A stretch of DNA of 64,000 nt, from NCBI GenBank assembly GCA_916048095.2, contig OU696576.1, positions 6,977,488-7,041,487 on the forward strand, in the 5' to 3' direction. The position numbers and the translations under genes are program-made. Of this stretch, positions 63,540 through 64,000 are shown one piece after another (the stretch's first letter is position 1; the number at the start of each line of letters is the position of its first letter). Below the pieces are notes generated by a model. That model was not told where the DNA came from and did not search any database. It saw only the letters and a program-made list of their open reading frames with translations. The DNA is from Sacculina carcini. Taxonomy: Eukaryota > Arthropoda > Thecostraca > Sacculinidae.

Positions 63540-63596
<57 letters not shown>
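63540..63596. repeat. (AT)n microsatellite
   Basis: A TATATA run of about 50 bp next to a MITE. Confidence 0.9.
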
Positions 63597-63603
63597 CTCA
63601 CCA

Positions 63604-63866
63604 GAGCCGTATCAACCGCCCCCCGCACCCCCCGGTCGGGGGGCCCTGAATGTTGAGGGGCCCCGTTGCTTCACGTATGATATAAAAATGTATCATATTT
63701 ATTATGTATAGCCTTTACCTTTTTGCTCAGATGTTTTAACTTGAGCTTGTATTATGTGATTATGTATAATAAATAAATTCATTATTTGGTGGTATATTTA
63801 CAATGGGGGCCCCAAATGTTGCCTTCGGGGGGGGGGGGGTGCCCATAAGTCCTTGCAACGGCTTTG
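63604..63866 (+). mobile_element. MITE, CCGTTGC family, copy 3
   Basis: The ends GAGCCGTATCAACCGCCCCC and AGTCCTTGCAACGGCTTTG are inverted. The body (ATTATGTATAGCCTTTACC) matches copies 1 and 2. A poly-G run of 14 lies near 63,826-63,839. Confidence 0.75.
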
Positions 63867-64000
63867 ACACTCACACATAGAAAGCACACACGAATAGATA
63901 CTCCATCGAAAGACAAGTATGCATACGTGGTGCGGGATGAACTGGTTTTATTTATGGCATTAAGCAGCACATGCATATCTATAATTCAACCTCTGTGGAT

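Overview
The window is animal nuclear DNA. It has split genes with GT/AG introns, tRNA-derived SINEs, L2/CR1-like LINE fragments, hAT-, pogo- and mariner-like remnants, Helentron-like repeats, a Ty3/gypsy derivative and very abundant (AC)n/(GT)n arrays. I can only place it as an invertebrate metazoan. A lophotrochozoan (flatworm, mollusc or similar) fits the repeats and domains, but nothing here fixes the species. No rRNA, functional tRNA, CRISPR array or prokaryotic operon was seen.

The main gene lies on the + strand. From 28,604 to 59,885, about 21 short, GC-richer exons can be chained with consistent intron phases into a modular type I membrane protein of roughly 1,380 residues. In order it carries a segment resembling the farnesoic-acid-O-methyltransferase-like (FAMeT, Methyltransf_FA) fold, a degenerate kringle, a clear six-cysteine kringle, another FAMeT-like segment, an unassigned region, one thrombospondin type 1 repeat, two to three Ig domains, one transmembrane helix and a Glu-rich cytoplasmic tail. 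Four more + strand exons at 7.2-16.1 kb (a kringle, a FAMeT-like pair ending at a stop with polyadenylation signals, and one unassigned exon) are of the same type. They are either the 5' part of this gene with an alternative 3' end, or a paralogous neighbour.

The 12.5-kb gap between exons at 16.05 and 28.60 kb holds a tandem array on the minus strand. It has three copies of an intact, intronless 303-codon ORF that resembles the N-terminal GTPase-binding/FH3 part of diaphanous-related formins. These alternate with two copies of an internally deleted Ty3/gypsy element (120-bp LTRs, gag, a protease joined to the integrase C-terminus, no reverse transcriptase). The right-hand element is complete, with LTRs, PBS, PPT and the 5-bp target duplication AATAC. 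The left-hand one shares the same insertion site, so the ORF and element were duplicated together. The junction carries short templated-looking filler.

At the right end (61.1-63.3 kb) two short genes converge. A + strand terminal exon stops at 61,341 and a three-exon minus-strand gene with a Gly-rich C-terminus stops at 61,416.

The rest is intron or intergenic DNA packed with mobile elements: a 4.4-kb Helentron-like tandem block (8.24-12.64 kb), two tRNA-Val-headed SINEs, one short tRNA SINE, several MITE families present in 3-6 copies, a 535-bp near-perfect fold-back nested in another MITE, a 208-bp fold-back just before a splice acceptor, and LINE 3' ends that run directly into (AC)n arrays.
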